A stretch of 64,000 nucleotides of DNA, taken from contig NC_013959.1 in the NCBI RefSeq assembly GCF_000025705.1, positions 248,001-312,000 on the forward strand, in the 5' to 3' direction. The stretch comes from Sideroxydans lithotrophicus ES-1 (lineage in GTDB: Bacteria > Pseudomonadota > Gammaproteobacteria > Burkholderiales > Gallionellaceae). Made by a program: the position numbers and the translations under genes. Position 1 is the stretch's first letter. Every line of letters starts with the position of its first letter. Of the stretch, positions 28,268 through 37,415 are shown in pieces. The notes beneath the pieces are model-generated. The model ran no database searches, had not been told where the DNA came from, and worked only from the letters and a program-made list of their open reading frames with translations.

Positions 28268-28834
28268 ATGAAAAACACGATGTTGCTGTTGACGGCCGCG
28301 ATCCTGTCTGCGGCGAGCGTGTGTGCGGCGGCCGGTACGATCTTCAAATGCAAGAACGCGGCTGGAGAGATGCTCTACCAGGAAAAGCCGTGCGAGAAGG
28401 AGGTGCAGGCAGTCTCCTCCTGGGCATCGTCCTCGGCGTCGGTTGAAAGCGATCCGGATTCTCCGGCGGCGGAAGGCAAGCCGCTGGTCATCGGCCAGGG
28501 GCGCGGCGGGCATTATTTCATCGACGGATCGGTGAATGATAACTATCTGAACTTCGTTGTCGATACCGGCGCGACGTTTGTCGCGTTGCCGCTTGCCACT
28601 GCAGCCAACGCAGGGCTGACGTGCCAGGGCAAGGGGCTGATGAAAACCGGGAACGGCGTGGCCCAGGTCTGTACGACGACCATCGAGAAGCTCAAGTTCG
28701 GGAATTTCACGCTGAGATACGTCCAGGCGGTAGTCATGCCCAACCTGAGCCAGCCGCTGCTCGGCATGAACGTGCTCAAGCAGTTTCGCGTCGAGCAGGA
28801 CAACGGCGAGATGCGCCTGTCGAAGAAGTATTAG
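28268..28834 (+). CDS. Secreted retropepsin-like aspartic protease with DUF4124 head
   Basis: 188 aa. Signal peptide, a DUF4124-like module (IFKCKNAAGEMLYQEKPCE), a linker, then a single-lobed aspartic-protease domain of the TIGR02281 type with the active-site DTGA (VVDTGATFVALP) near residue 98, and LLGMNVLKQF near the end. Single-lobe proteases of this clan work as dimers. SD AAAGGAGG is well placed. Substrate unknown; periplasmic location inferred. Confidence 0.85.
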   Translation: MKNTMLLLTAAILSAASVCAAAGTIFKCKNAAGEMLYQEKPCEKEVQAVSSWASSSASVESDPDSPAAEGKPLVIGQGRGGHYFIDGSVNDNYLNFVVDTGATFVALPLATAANAGLTCQGKGLMKTGNGVAQVCTTTIEKLKFGNFTLRYVQAVVMPNLSQPLLGMNVLKQFRVEQDNGEMRLSKKY

Positions 28835-28843
28835 GGAAAATCC

Positions 28844-29845
28844 CTAGGTCTTGGGCACGAAGGTGAAGGCGTCGGAGTAGAACGCATCATTCGGCAAGCC
28901 GCGCTGGGTGGTGAACTCGCGGTGTGCGGCTTCCACCACCACCGGTGCGCCGCAGGCGTATACCGCATAGCCGGACAGATCCTTGAAATCGTCCAGTACC
29001 GCCTGGTGCACGAAACCCATGCGGCCATTCCACTGTTCATCCGAAACGACGGGCGTGAACTTGATGCCGAGCGCTTCCCACTCTTTCACCTTGTCCAGCA
29101 TGTAGAAGTCGGCTTGCTTGCGCACCCCCCAGTAAAAATGCATCTCGCGCTTAAGGCCGATATGCAGCGCGTGTTCGATGATGGCCTTCACCGGCGCGAA
29201 GCCGGTGCCGCTGGCGACGAAGATGATGGGCCTGGGAGAATCCTCGTGCAGGAAGAAATTGCCAAGCGGGCCCTTGATGCGCAGGATGTCGCGCTCCTTC
29301 ATCTTGGTGAACACATGATTGGTGAATTCCCCGCCGGCGATATTGCGCACATGCAATTCGAGCAACTCGTCGTCGTGCGGCGCATTGGCAAGAGAAAAGC
29401 TGCGCGGCTTGCCTTCCTTCTGCAGGATGTCGATGTATTGACCCGAAAGGAATTGCAGGCGCTCGTTGGTGGGCAGCTTGAGATACAGGGCCATCACGTC
29501 GTCGGCCAGCTTGACCATCTTTTCGACGCGGCAAGGCAGCGTCTTCACGGTGATTTCCTGCTCGGTGGTCACCTCATGGCTTTCGACCACCAGATCGGTA
29601 AGCGGTTTTGCACAGCAGAACAATGCCAGGCCGGCTGCCTTTTCCTCTTCGCTGAGTACGAACGCCTGCGCCTTGCCGTAATCCACCGAGCCTTGCAGAA
29701 TCTTGCCCTTGCATACCCCGCACGCGCCGTTGCGGCAACTGTAAGGCAGGTTGTAACCATGCTCCAGGGCGGCCTCGAGGATGGTTTCATCCTTGCCGAC
29801 CGGGAACGTGTGGTTGCTCGGCTGTATGGTGGTCTTGAAGCTCAT
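28844..29845 (-). CDS. Ferredoxin-FAD/NAD(P)H oxidoreductase (CDP-glucoseen reductase-like)
   Basis: 333 aa. N-terminal plant-type [2Fe-2S] domain with CRNGACGVC and a fourth cysteine in LFCCAKP, then an FAD domain (RSFSLANAP) and an NAD domain (FVASGTGFAPVKAIIEH). Such proteins pass electrons from NAD(P)H to a partner oxygenase or dehydratase. In Betaproteobacteria they are usually annotated CDP-6-deoxy-delta-3,4-glucoseen reductase, but no deoxysugar genes are nearby, so the partner is unknown. Confidence 0.85.
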   Translation of the reverse strand: MSFKTTIQPSNHTFPVGKDETILEAALEHGYNLPYSCRNGACGVCKGKILQGSVDYGKAQAFVLSEEEKAAGLALFCCAKPLTDLVVESHEVTTEQEITVKTLPCRVEKMVKLADDVMALYLKLPTNERLQFLSGQYIDILQKEGKPRSFSLANAPHDDELLELHVRNIAGGEFTNHVFTKMKERDILRIKGPLGNFFLHEDSPRPIIFVASGTGFAPVKAIIEHALHIGLKREMHFYWGVRKQADFYMLDKVKEWEALGIKFTPVVSDEQWNGRMGFVHQAVLDDFKDLSGYAVYACGAPVVVEAAHREFTTQRGLPNDAFYSDAFTFVPKT

Positions 29846-29894
29846 GGGACTGTCCGCTGAATCAAAGGCCGCGATTTTAACGCATAATCACCTT

Positions 29895-30758
29895 ATGGAA
29901 CGACTGCTCATCATTGGTTGCGGCGATATCGCGCGCCGCACGATACCGCTGCTCAGGCAGCATTACCGCATCTATGCGTTGACAAGGAGCGGTAAGGATT
30001 CCGGTGTGCCGGGGGTCACGCCTGTCCACGGCGACCTGGATGAACGGGCGAGTCTGTCGCGCCTGGCCGGCTTGGCGGATATCGTGCTGCATCTGGCGCC
30101 GCCTCCCAATACGGGGGTTACGGATGTCCGCACCCGCCACCTGCTTGCCGCGCTGTCGAAGGGCGGCTTGCCCAGGCGTTTCATCTACATCAGCACCAGC
30201 GGCGTATATGGAGACTGCGGCGGCGCATATGTGGACGAGACCAGACATGCCCATCCGCAAACCGCCAGAGCGCAACGCCGCGTCGATGCCGAGAAGCAGA
30301 TCCGCCGCTGGGCCAGACGCAACGGCGTGCAAGCCACAATCTTGCGCGTGCCCGGCATTTACGCCGCTGAGCGCCTGCCGCTGGAGCGCATCCGTTCCGG
30401 CACCCCCGCCCTCGTTGCAGCTGAAGACGGCTACACCAACCACATCCACGCCGACGACCTCGCGCGCATCATCGTCGCAGCGTTGCAGCGCGGCAAACCG
30501 AACCGCGTGTATCACGCCAGCGACGATGGCGAGATGAAGATGGGCGACTACTTCGATGTCGTGGCGGATGCATACCAACTGCCGCGACCGCCGCGCATCA
30601 GCCGCGCCGAAGCGCAGCGGGTGTTGCCGGAATCATTGCTATCGTTCGTGAATGAATCGCGCAGGCTGGGGAATGGGAGGATGAAGCGGGAGTTGGGGGT
30701 GAGGTTGCAGTATTCGACGGTGATGGATTTGTTGAAGTACCTTTACCGTTCGCCCTGA
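29895..30758 (+). CDS. NAD-dependent epimerase/dehydratase-like SDR protein
   Basis: 287 aa from the ATG at 29895 (MERLLIIGCGDIARR); the frame is open upstream but inside the divergent promoter region. Extended-SDR features: glycine-rich N-terminus, STSGVYGDCGG (YxxxK region degenerate), RVPGIYAAERLP and the C-terminal NHIHADDLARI. Resembles YeeZ/YbjT-type proteins of unknown substrate. The stop codon lies inside a dispersed repeat (30747-30770), so the last residues may be supplied by that element. Confidence 0.8.
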   Translation: MERLLIIGCGDIARRTIPLLRQHYRIYALTRSGKDSGVPGVTPVHGDLDERASLSRLAGLADIVLHLAPPPNTGVTDVRTRHLLAALSKGGLPRRFIYISTSGVYGDCGGAYVDETRHAHPQTARAQRRVDAEKQIRRWARRNGVQATILRVPGIYAAERLPLERIRSGTPALVAAEDGYTNHIHADDLARIIVAALQRGKPNRVYHASDDGEMKMGDYFDVVADAYQLPRPPRISRAEAQRVLPESLLSFVNESRRLGNGRMKRELGVRLQYSTVMDLLKYLYRSP

Positions 30759-30770
30759 GCCTGTCGAAGG
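30747..30770. repeat. Dispersed repeat (CCTGAGCyTGyCrAAGG family), copy 1
   Basis: CGTTCGCCCTGAGCCTGTCGAAGG-type unit shared with 43865-43889 and, inverted, with 43917-43953. It overlaps the stop codon of the SDR gene and is followed by a small hairpin GCCGC-GAA-GCGGC. Confidence 0.7.
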
Positions 30771-30844
30771 GTCGCCGCGAAGCGGCGTGCTGTATGTTCA
30801 ATCAAAACCACCCCCGACGGTTTTGCCTTACAGCCAGCGAGCGA

Positions 30845-32824
30845 TCAAGCCTTCTTCCCCGCCCACGCCGCCTCCAGTAATCGGTCTCGTTTGTCCTGCG
30901 GCACGCGCTGCACGAAGCTGCAATCTTCCCGGTGCAGGGTGATGCCGAGGCGTGTGGTGTAACCGACGATGCGGTCGGGCGGTTCGGGTTTGCAGCATTT
31001 CGCCATGCGCACGGTGAGACCGCCTACGCCTTCGATGAGTACGCCGCTGGATGAGGTGCGCGGGGCGGCGGTTCTTTGTGCGGCCACCTTGGCGGGGATG
31101 ACGACCTTGGTCGGGACTTCCTGCTGCACGGCGTTGGCGATGCGATTCTGTTTGAACTCGTCGCGGCCGATGGCGGCGAGCAGTTCGTCCAGTTTGTTGA
31201 AACGCAGGCGCTGGGCGAGCTTCTCCTGGTTGATGTCGGTGATGCCGAGACGATGCAGTTCGCGGTCGAGGATGGTGCGGCCTTCGGCGATACTCGCGTC
31301 GAGGTTCTGGGTGGAGAACCAGTGGCGCACCTTGGCACGCGCGCGCGAACTCTTCAGGAAGCCGAGCTGCGGCGACAGCCAGTCACGGCTGGGCGCACCC
31401 ATCTTGGTGGTGAGTATCTCCACGCGCTGGCCGGTCTGCAGTTTGTAGTTGAGCGGAACGATGCTGCCGTCCACCTTGGCGCCGCGCGTGCGGTGGCCGA
31501 GGTCGGTGTGCAGCACGTAGGCGAAATCCACCGGCGTTGCTCCGCGCGGCAAGTCGATCACCTTGCCTTGCGGTGTCAGCACATAGACGCGGTCGTTGAG
31601 CAGTTCATTGCGAAACTGCTCCTGCAACTCGCCGCTATCCGCCAGCTCCGCTTTCCACGCCAGCACCTGGCGCAACCAGGCGATCTTTTCATCCAGCCCG
31701 CTCTCGGATTTCCGGTTTTCCTTGTAGCGCCAGTGTGCCGCTACGCCGAGCTCGGAATCGTGGTGCATCTGCTGCGTGCGTATCTGAACTTCCACCGGCA
31801 GATCGCGCGGGCCCAGCACGGCGGTATGCAGCGACTTGTAGCCGTTGGGCTTGGGGCGCGCGATGTAGTCGTCGAACTCCTTCTGGATCGGCGTCCATAG
31901 CTCATGCACGATGGATAGCGCGGCATAGCACTGTTCGATGGTGTCCACGAGTATGCGCACGGCGCGTACATCGTAGAGTTGGTCGAAGTCCAGGTTCTTG
32001 CGCTTCATCTTGTTGATGATGCTGTAGATGTGTTTGGGTCTTCCGGTCACTTCCGCCTTGATGCCGGCCTGGGCCAGTTCCCGCTGCAGATGGCTGATGA
32101 TGTCGGCGATATAGCGCTCGCGGTCGATGCGGCGCTCGTCCAGCAGCTTGGCGATCTTCTTGTAAAGGCCGGGTTCCAGATAGCGCGTGGACAGGTCTTC
32201 CAGTTCCCACTTGATCTGCCATACGCCGAGGCGATTGGCCAGCGGGGCGAAGATGCTTTGCGTCTCCTGTGCGATCAGCTTTTGCTGTTCGGGCGGTGCG
32301 CCCGGAAGCGTGCGCAGCGTCTGCGTGCGCTCGGCCAGCTTGATCAGCACCACGCGGATGTCTTCCACCATGGCCAGCAACATCTGACGCAATCCTTCCA
32401 GTTGCTGTGCGGCGGCTTCCTTGTCGTCCGCAGCTGCAGTGCGTATCTCGCTGAACTGGCGCACATGTTCCATGCGCGAGATACCGTCGACCATCAGCGG
32501 GATGTTGTGCCCGAAACGTTCTTCCAGCACAGACTTCCAGTCGTCGAGGAAATCCGGTATGGCATGCAAGGCGGTAGCCGCGATGGTCTCGTGATCCATA
32601 TGCAAGCCGATCAGGATGGAGGCGGAGCCTAGCGCATGCTGCAGCAGCGGCGTGCCGGTGATCTCGCTATGGCCGTGGTAGAGCGGTGCGGCGAACTCGC
32701 ATGCGCAGCGTATCAGGTCGATCTCGGCGGGGGCGTAGACATCGGACAACGCAGCCAGCCAGCGCTGGATGTCGGCGCTGTCCTGTCCTTCAAGAGGGGG
32801 GAATTGATGCTGGACCGAGACCAC
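30845..32824 (-). CDS. relA: (p)ppGpp synthetase RelA, short form
   Basis: 659 aa. Order: pseudo-hydrolase HD region (the HD pair reads HA in ALHAIPDFLDD, so hydrolysis is unlikely), synthetase domain with the RelA-type EFDD and YKSLHTAVLGP, TGS domain (VYVLTPQGKVIDLP), then helical and zinc-finger region (MAKCCKPEPPD). It stops soon after, so the C-terminal ACT/RRM domain is missing; E. coli RelA has about 744 residues. The start is GTG at 32824 with no clear SD. It lies 18 bp downstream of trpD in the same direction, possibly in the trp transcript. Confidence 0.93.
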   Translation of the reverse strand: MVSVQHQFPPLEGQDSADIQRWLAALSDVYAPAEIDLIRCACEFAAPLYHGHSEITGTPLLQHALGSASILIGLHMDHETIAATALHAIPDFLDDWKSVLEERFGHNIPLMVDGISRMEHVRQFSEIRTAAADDKEAAAQQLEGLRQMLLAMVEDIRVVLIKLAERTQTLRTLPGAPPEQQKLIAQETQSIFAPLANRLGVWQIKWELEDLSTRYLEPGLYKKIAKLLDERRIDRERYIADIISHLQRELAQAGIKAEVTGRPKHIYSIINKMKRKNLDFDQLYDVRAVRILVDTIEQCYAALSIVHELWTPIQKEFDDYIARPKPNGYKSLHTAVLGPRDLPVEVQIRTQQMHHDSELGVAAHWRYKENRKSESGLDEKIAWLRQVLAWKAELADSGELQEQFRNELLNDRVYVLTPQGKVIDLPRGATPVDFAYVLHTDLGHRTRGAKVDGSIVPLNYKLQTGQRVEILTTKMGAPSRDWLSPQLGFLKSSRARAKVRHWFSTQNLDASIAEGRTILDRELHRLGITDINQEKLAQRLRFNKLDELLAAIGRDEFKQNRIANAVQQEVPTKVVIPAKVAAQRTAAPRTSSSGVLIEGVGGLTVRMAKCCKPEPPDRIVGYTTRLGITLHREDCSFVQRVPQDKRDRLLEAAWAGKKA

Positions 32825-32842
32825 GATTGCGGAGTAAAACGG

Positions 32843-33862
32843 TTAGGCGTTGCTGATCTTGATCAGCTGGGCCAGCTTGTCTTTTGCTGCGCCGGAAGAG
32901 ATGGTTGCGGAGGCTTTGCTCACACCGTTGGCCAGCGTATCGGCCAGGCCTGCCACATAGATTGCTGCGCCGGCGTTGAGCAGCACGATGTCTCGCGCCG
33001 GGCCTGGTTTGTTGTCCAGTACGCCGAGCAGCATGTCTTTTGCCTCTGCCGCGTTGGCAACGCGGATGGTGTCCAGCGGGGCGCTTTGCAGGCCGAACTG
33101 TTCCGGAGTGACGGTGTATTCGTTCACCTGGCCACCCTTCAGTTCGGCGACATTGGTCGGGCCGCTGATGGTGATCTCATCCAGGCCATCCGCCCCGTTC
33201 ACCACCAGCACATGACGGCTGCCCAGACGCTGCAGCACGCGCGCCTGGATGCCGACGAGATCAGGATGGAACACGCCCATCACCTGGTTCTCGGCACCTG
33301 CCGGATTGGTGAGCGGCCCCAGCACGTTGAACATCGTGCGTACGCCCAGTTCCTTGCGCACCGGTGCGGCATATTTCATCGCGCCGTGAAAGTTGGGCGC
33401 GAACATGAAGCCGATGCCGATCTGGTCGATGCTGTGGCCCACCTGTTCCGGTGTCAGGCTGAGGTTGACGCCCAGCGCTTCCAGCACGTCCGCCGAGCCG
33501 CAGGTGGAAGACACCGAACGTCCGCCGTGCTTGGCCACCCGCGCACCGGCTGCAGATGCAACGAGCGCGCTGGCCGTCGAGATGTTGAACGTGTGCGCCG
33601 CATCCCCGCCGGTGCCGCAAGTGTCCACCAGATGGTCGCGTTTGGTCACCGGCACCTTGCTGGCGAACTCGCGCATCACGAATGCGGCGGCCGAGATCTC
33701 GCCGATGGTCTCTTTCTTCACGCGCAATCCCACCAGTATTGCCGCGATCATGGTGGGGCTGACCTCGCCGCTCATGATCTGGCGCATCAGCGACAGCATC
33801 TCGTCGTAAAAGATCTCGCGCTGCTCGATCAAACGCACCAGTGCCTGTTGTGGAGTGATCAT
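32843..33862 (-). CDS. trpD: Anthranilate phosphoribosyltransferase
   Basis: 339 aa from 33862; the frame is open into trpG upstream, but [16 protein letters not shown] is the family start. It joins anthranilate to PRPP. The PRPP-binding [14 protein letters not shown] and KHGGRS blocks are intact. Two nt separate it from trpG. The trpC gene that normally follows in this group is absent here; relA follows instead. Confidence 0.96.
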   Translation of the reverse strand: MITPQQALVRLIEQREIFYDEMLSLMRQIMSGEVSPTMIAAILVGLRVKKETIGEISAAAFVMREFASKVPVTKRDHLVDTCGTGGDAAHTFNISTASALVASAAGARVAKHGGRSVSSTCGSADVLEALGVNLSLTPEQVGHSIDQIGIGFMFAPNFHGAMKYAAPVRKELGVRTMFNVLGPLTNPAGAENQVMGVFHPDLVGIQARVLQRLGSRHVLVVNGADGLDEITISGPTNVAELKGGQVNEYTVTPEQFGLQSAPLDTIRVANAAEAKDMLLGVLDNKPGPARDIVLLNAGAAIYVAGLADTLANGVSKASATISSGAAKDKLAQLIKISNA

Positions 33863-33864
33863 GG

Positions 33865-34434
33865 TTATGGTTTCCCTTCCAGAAAATTCTTCAACATGTC
33901 GTGGCCGTGTTCGGTGAGGATGGATTCGGGGTGGAACTGCACACCATGCACGGCGAGTGTCTTGTGGCGCACGCCCATGATCTCGCCGTCGTCGGTCCAC
34001 GCAGTGATCTCCAGGCAGTCCGGCAGCGTCTCGCGCTCGATCACCAGCGAGTGGTAGCGCGTTGCGGTGAACGGGTCGGGCAAGCCGGTGAACACGCTGT
34101 TGTTGTGATGGTGGATGAACGAGGTCTTGCCGTGCATCAGCGTCTTGGCGTGGATGATCCTGCCGCCGAAGGCCTGGCCGATGCTCTGGTGGCCGAGGCA
34201 CACGCCGAGCAGCGGTATCTTGCCGGAGAAATGTTTGATCGCCGCGACCGAGATGCCGGCTTCGTTCGGGGTGCAGGGGCCGGGCGAGACCACGAGGTGC
34301 TGCGGATTCAGCTTCTCGATCTGCTCCAAGGTGATCTCGTCGTTGCGATGCACGACGACATCCGCCCCAAGCTCGGCGAAGTACTGCACCAGGTTATAGG
34401 TGAAGGAATCGTAGTTGTCGATCATCAATAGCAT
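33865..34434 (-). CDS. trpG: Anthranilate synthase component II, glutamine amidotransferase
   Basis: 189 aa. It supplies ammonia from glutamine to TrpE. Class I amidotransferase triad: nucleophile cysteine in [11 protein letters not shown], with the [12 protein letters not shown] oxyanion block and C-terminal HPES. Nine bp after trpE. It may also serve para-aminobenzoate synthase, as in other bacteria with one such subunit. Confidence 0.95.
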   Translation of the reverse strand: MLLMIDNYDSFTYNLVQYFAELGADVVVHRNDEITLEQIEKLNPQHLVVSPGPCTPNEAGISVAAIKHFSGKIPLLGVCLGHQSIGQAFGGRIIHAKTLMHGKTSFIHHHNNSVFTGLPDPFTATRYHSLVIERETLPDCLEITAWTDDGEIMGVRHKTLAVHGVQFHPESILTEHGHDMLKNFLEGKP

Positions 34435-34443
34435 GCTGTTCTC

Positions 34444-35931
34444 CTAGCGGTGCGCCGGGGCGTCAAGGCCATCCAGCACCATTTCGGCCGCGCGCAGCAC
34501 GGCCCGCGCCTTGTTCTGCGTCTCCAGCCATTCGCTGTCGGGGACCGAATCGGCGACGATGCCGGCACCCGCTTGCACATAGAGCGTCTTGTCCTTCACC
34601 ACGGCGGTGCGCAGCGCGATGGCGACATCCATGTCGCCGTTGAATGCGAGGTAGCCGACCGCGCCGGCGTAGATGCCGCGCTTGGAAGGCTCAAGTTCGT
34701 CGATGATCTCCATCGCACGCACCTTGGCGGCACCGCTGACCGTACCGGCAGGAAAAGTCGCCTTGAGCACGTCCATTGCGCTCAATCCTTCTTTCAGCTT
34801 GGCTTCGACGTTGGAGACGATGTGCATCACGTGCGAGTAGCGCTCGATCACCATCTTGTCGGTGAGTTTCACCGTGCCGTATTCTGCCACGCGACCGATG
34901 TCGTTGCGGCCGAGGTCGATCAGCATCAGGTGCTCGGCCAGTTCCTTCGGGTCGGCCAGCAACTCGTCCGCGAGCTCGGCGTCCTTCTGTGGCGTCTTGC
35001 CGCGCGGACGCGTCCCGGCGATGGGGCGCACGGTGACGGTGTCGCCTTCCAGTCGCGCCAGGATCTCCGGCGAGGAGCCGACCACATGGTGGTCACCCAT
35101 GTCGTAATAGAACATGTAGGGCGACGGGTTGATGCTGCGCAGCGCGCGATACAGCGACAGCGGCGATGCGGGGAAGGGCTGCGACATACGCTGCGACAGC
35201 ACCACCTGCATGATGTCGCCGTCGAAGATGTATCGTTTGGAGCGCTCCACCGCAGCCTTGAAGGCGGCCTCGCCGAATTCCGATCTGGCCTCGTAGCGGC
35301 GCATCTGTGGTGCATCGGGAATCTCTACCGGCTGGCGCAGGGAGCGTTGCAATTCGTCCAAACGCTGCTGGGCGTTGCGATAGGCATCGGCATGTGCCGG
35401 GTCGGCATACACGATGAAAGTGAGTTTGCCGGAAAGGTTGTCGATCACCGCCAGTTGCTCGGTGAGCATGAGCAGGATGTCCGGCGTGCCGATGACATCC
35501 TTCTTTGCCGCCTGGCTCAGACGCGGTTCGATGTAGCGTACCGTGTCGTAGCCGAAGTAGCCGGCCAGCCCGCCGGTGAAGCGCGGCAGGCCCGACAACG
35601 GAGCGACTTTGAAGCGCGCCTGGTATTGCTCGATGTAATCCAGCGGATTGGCGACCTCTTGCGTGGTCTCACCGGTGGCAGTGGTCAGCGTGACCTGGTT
35701 GCCGCGGACCGAGATGCGCGTTGCGGCAGGCAGGCCGATGAAGGAGTAGCGCCCGAAACGCTCGCCGCCCTGCACCGATTCCAGCAGGTAGGAAAAAGGC
35801 TTGTTGGCGAGCTTGAGATACAACGACAGCGGCGTATCGAGATCGGCGAAAGTCTCTGCGGCCAGCGGGATGCGGTTGTAGCCTTGTTTGGCAAGATCGT
35901 GGAATTCTTGTTCGGTAATAGGGGACAGCAT
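34444..35931 (-). CDS. trpE: Anthranilate synthase component I
   Basis: 495 aa. It makes anthranilate from chorismate. The tryptophan feedback site ([18 protein letters not shown]) and the chorismate-binding core ([32 protein letters not shown]) are intact. Its SD, AGAGAGG (35943-35937), lies 5 nt before the ATG and is complementary to a site inside the upstream leader peptide, so translation is probably controlled by leader folding. Confidence 0.96.
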   Translation of the reverse strand: MLSPITEQEFHDLAKQGYNRIPLAAETFADLDTPLSLYLKLANKPFSYLLESVQGGERFGRYSFIGLPAATRISVRGNQVTLTTATGETTQEVANPLDYIEQYQARFKVAPLSGLPRFTGGLAGYFGYDTVRYIEPRLSQAAKKDVIGTPDILLMLTEQLAVIDNLSGKLTFIVYADPAHADAYRNAQQRLDELQRSLRQPVEIPDAPQMRRYEARSEFGEAAFKAAVERSKRYIFDGDIMQVVLSQRMSQPFPASPLSLYRALRSINPSPYMFYYDMGDHHVVGSSPEILARLEGDTVTVRPIAGTRPRGKTPQKDAELADELLADPKELAEHLMLIDLGRNDIGRVAEYGTVKLTDKMVIERYSHVMHIVSNVEAKLKEGLSAMDVLKATFPAGTVSGAAKVRAMEIIDELEPSKRGIYAGAVGYLAFNGDMDVAIALRTAVVKDKTLYVQAGAGIVADSVPDSEWLETQNKARAVLRAAEMVLDGLDAPAHR

Positions 35932-36030
35932 AAGAACCTCTCTAATGATTTTCGGTGACGACAGGAAGACGCAGCATCGGGCGATGCGGAATCACCATCG
36001 CCAACTAGTCGTCTTCGAAGAGAGGTCGTT
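35932..36030 (-). promoter_or_regulatory. trpE leader that can sequester the trpE SD
   Basis: On the mRNA, AACGACCTCTCT (36030-36019) can pair with AGAGAGGTTCTT (35943-35932) over 12 positions with one mismatch and one G-U, masking the SD. Inside this, GAAGACG (36016-36010) pairs with CGTCTTC (35971-35965), and GCATCG/CGATGC (35987-35974) forms a terminal hairpin. GACGAC (36013-36008) can instead pair with GTCGTC (35962-35957). No T-tract follows, so it looks like translational rather than transcriptional attenuation. Confidence 0.6.
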
Positions 36031-36039
36031 ATATGTCAT
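35992..36039 (-). CDS. trpL: trp leader peptide with Trp-Arg-Trp end
   Basis: A 15-codon frame, MTYNDLSSKTTSWRW, ends with two Trp codons (36003-36001 and 35997-35995) directly before TGA, the hallmark of a tryptophan-sensing leader. It begins 3 nt after the gph stop codon and lacks a clear SD, so it is probably translated by ribosomes finishing gph. Its coding sequence contains the strand that masks the trpE SD. Too short for normal gene finders; coding status is inferred. Confidence 0.65.
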   Translation of the reverse strand: MTYNDLSSKTTSWRW

Positions 36040-36042
36040 GTG

Positions 36043-36729
36043 TCAGATGCGCTTGATCAGTTTCAATGCGGCGGGGAGATCGGCGATGACTGCATCCAGA
36101 TCCAACCCGTCCACCGGTTCGCCGTGATTATAACCATAAGGCACGCAGAACACCGGGCATCCGGCAGCCCGGGCGGCGACGGCGTCGTTCAGCGAGTCGC
36201 CGATCAGCAGCAGCCTGTCGATCGGCACACCGAAGAATTCGGCGCTGTGCAGCAAGGGCAGGGGATGCGGTTTCTTTTCCGGCAGGGTGTCGCCGGACAG
36301 CACGATGTCGAAGTAATGCGCGAGACCGATGCCCTGCAGCAGCGGTTCGGTATAGCGCGCCACCTTGTTGGTGATACAACCCAGCCTGAATCCGGCCGCC
36401 TTCATCGCGTCCAGTCCTTGCACCACGCCTGCGAACGGTTTGCTCTGCAGCAGCAGTTCGGTGTATTGCTTCTCGAAGATCGGCAGCGCCCTGTCGTACA
36501 AGGCTGCATCCGGTTCGGCATGCATGTCGCCGGTCAGCGCGCGTTTCACCAGCCACGAGATGCCGTTGCCGATGTAGCTCATCAGCAGGTCTTGCGATAC
36601 AGGCGGGCGGCCCATGTCGCGCAACATGCGATTCGCTGCCTCGGCCAGCTCCGGCGCGGTATGCAGCAAGGTCCCGTCAAGATCGATGACGATGGCCGAG
36701 ATGGCCAGCGGGAAATCCTTGAACCCCAT
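36043..36729 (-). CDS. gph: Phosphoglycolate phosphatase
   Basis: 228 aa HAD-family hydrolase. It removes 2-phosphoglycolate, a by-product of Rubisco oxygenation and DNA repair. The nucleophile motif is VIDLDGTLLHTAPE, with LGCITNK and GDSLNDAVAARAAG as motifs II and IV. Its start overlaps the rpe stop by 1 nt. Next to rpe it fits a Calvin-cycle autotroph. The trp leader begins just after its stop. Confidence 0.92.
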   Translation of the reverse strand: MGFKDFPLAISAIVIDLDGTLLHTAPELAEAANRMLRDMGRPPVSQDLLMSYIGNGISWLVKRALTGDMHAEPDAALYDRALPIFEKQYTELLLQSKPFAGVVQGLDAMKAAGFRLGCITNKVARYTEPLLQGIGLAHYFDIVLSGDTLPEKKPHPLPLLHSAEFFGVPIDRLLLIGDSLNDAVAARAAGCPVFCVPYGYNHGEPVDGLDLDAVIADLPAALKLIKRI

Positions 36730-37415
36730 TACTTCTTGGCCTTTGCCAGCTCCGCGCGCAATTCGCCGATGATGGTGTCATAACGGTTCTTGTCGTTGGC
36801 GTTGTATTTGCTGAACACTGCCGAGCCGGCCACAAAGGTGTCCACTCCCGCCTCCGCCACTTCCTTGATGTTGGCCGGGCCCACACCGCCGTCGATCTCC
36901 AGCCGGCAGTTGTACTTGCCCGCATCGATCATCTTGCGCACGGCGCGCGCCTTGTCCAGCACGTAAGGGATGAACTTCTGGCCGCCGAAGCCGGGGTTGA
37001 CGGACATCAGCAACACCATGTCCAGCTTGGGCAGGGTGTATTCCAGCACGTCCAGCGGGGTGGCTGGGTTGAATACCAGGCCAGCCTTGCAGCCGCTTTC
37101 CTTGATCAGGCCGATGGTGCGGTCGATGTGTTCGGAGGCTTCCGGGTGGAAGGTGATGTAGGTCGCACCGGCCTTGGCGAAGTCGGGGATGATGCGGTCC
37201 ACGGGCTTGACCATCAGGTGCACGTCGATTGGCGCGGTCACACCATGCTTGCGCAATGCTTCGCAGACCAGCGGTCCGATGGTCAGGTTGGGGACGTAAT
37301 GGTTGTCCATCACATCGAAGTGCACGATGTCTGCGCCCGAAGCGAGCACGTTGTCGACCTCCTCGCCGAGCTTGGCAAAATTGGCGGAGAGGATGCTGGG
37401 TGCGATCTGGTACAT
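36729..37415 (-). CDS. rpe: Ribulose-phosphate 3-epimerase
   Basis: 228 aa TIM barrel interconverting ribulose-5-P and xylulose-5-P (Calvin and pentose-phosphate pathways). Signatures: [35 protein letters not shown], and [14 protein letters not shown]. First gene of the apparent rpe-gph-trpL-trpE-trpG-trpD-relA run. Confidence 0.96.
   Translation of the reverse strand: MYQIAPSILSANFAKLGEEVDNVLASGADIVHFDVMDNHYVPNLTIGPLVCEALRKHGVTAPIDVHLMVKPVDRIIPDFAKAGATYITFHPEASEHIDRTIGLIKESGCKAGLVFNPATPLDVLEYTLPKLDMVLLMSVNPGFGGQKFIPYVLDKARAVRKMIDAGKYNCRLEIDGGVGPANIKEVAEAGVDTFVAGSAVFSKYNANDKNRYDTIIGELRAELAKAKK

Noticed and set aside
34450-35958. 502-codon plus-strand frame opposite trpE
   Set aside because: Antisense to trpE; no family motifs and its 3' end crosses the trp leader.
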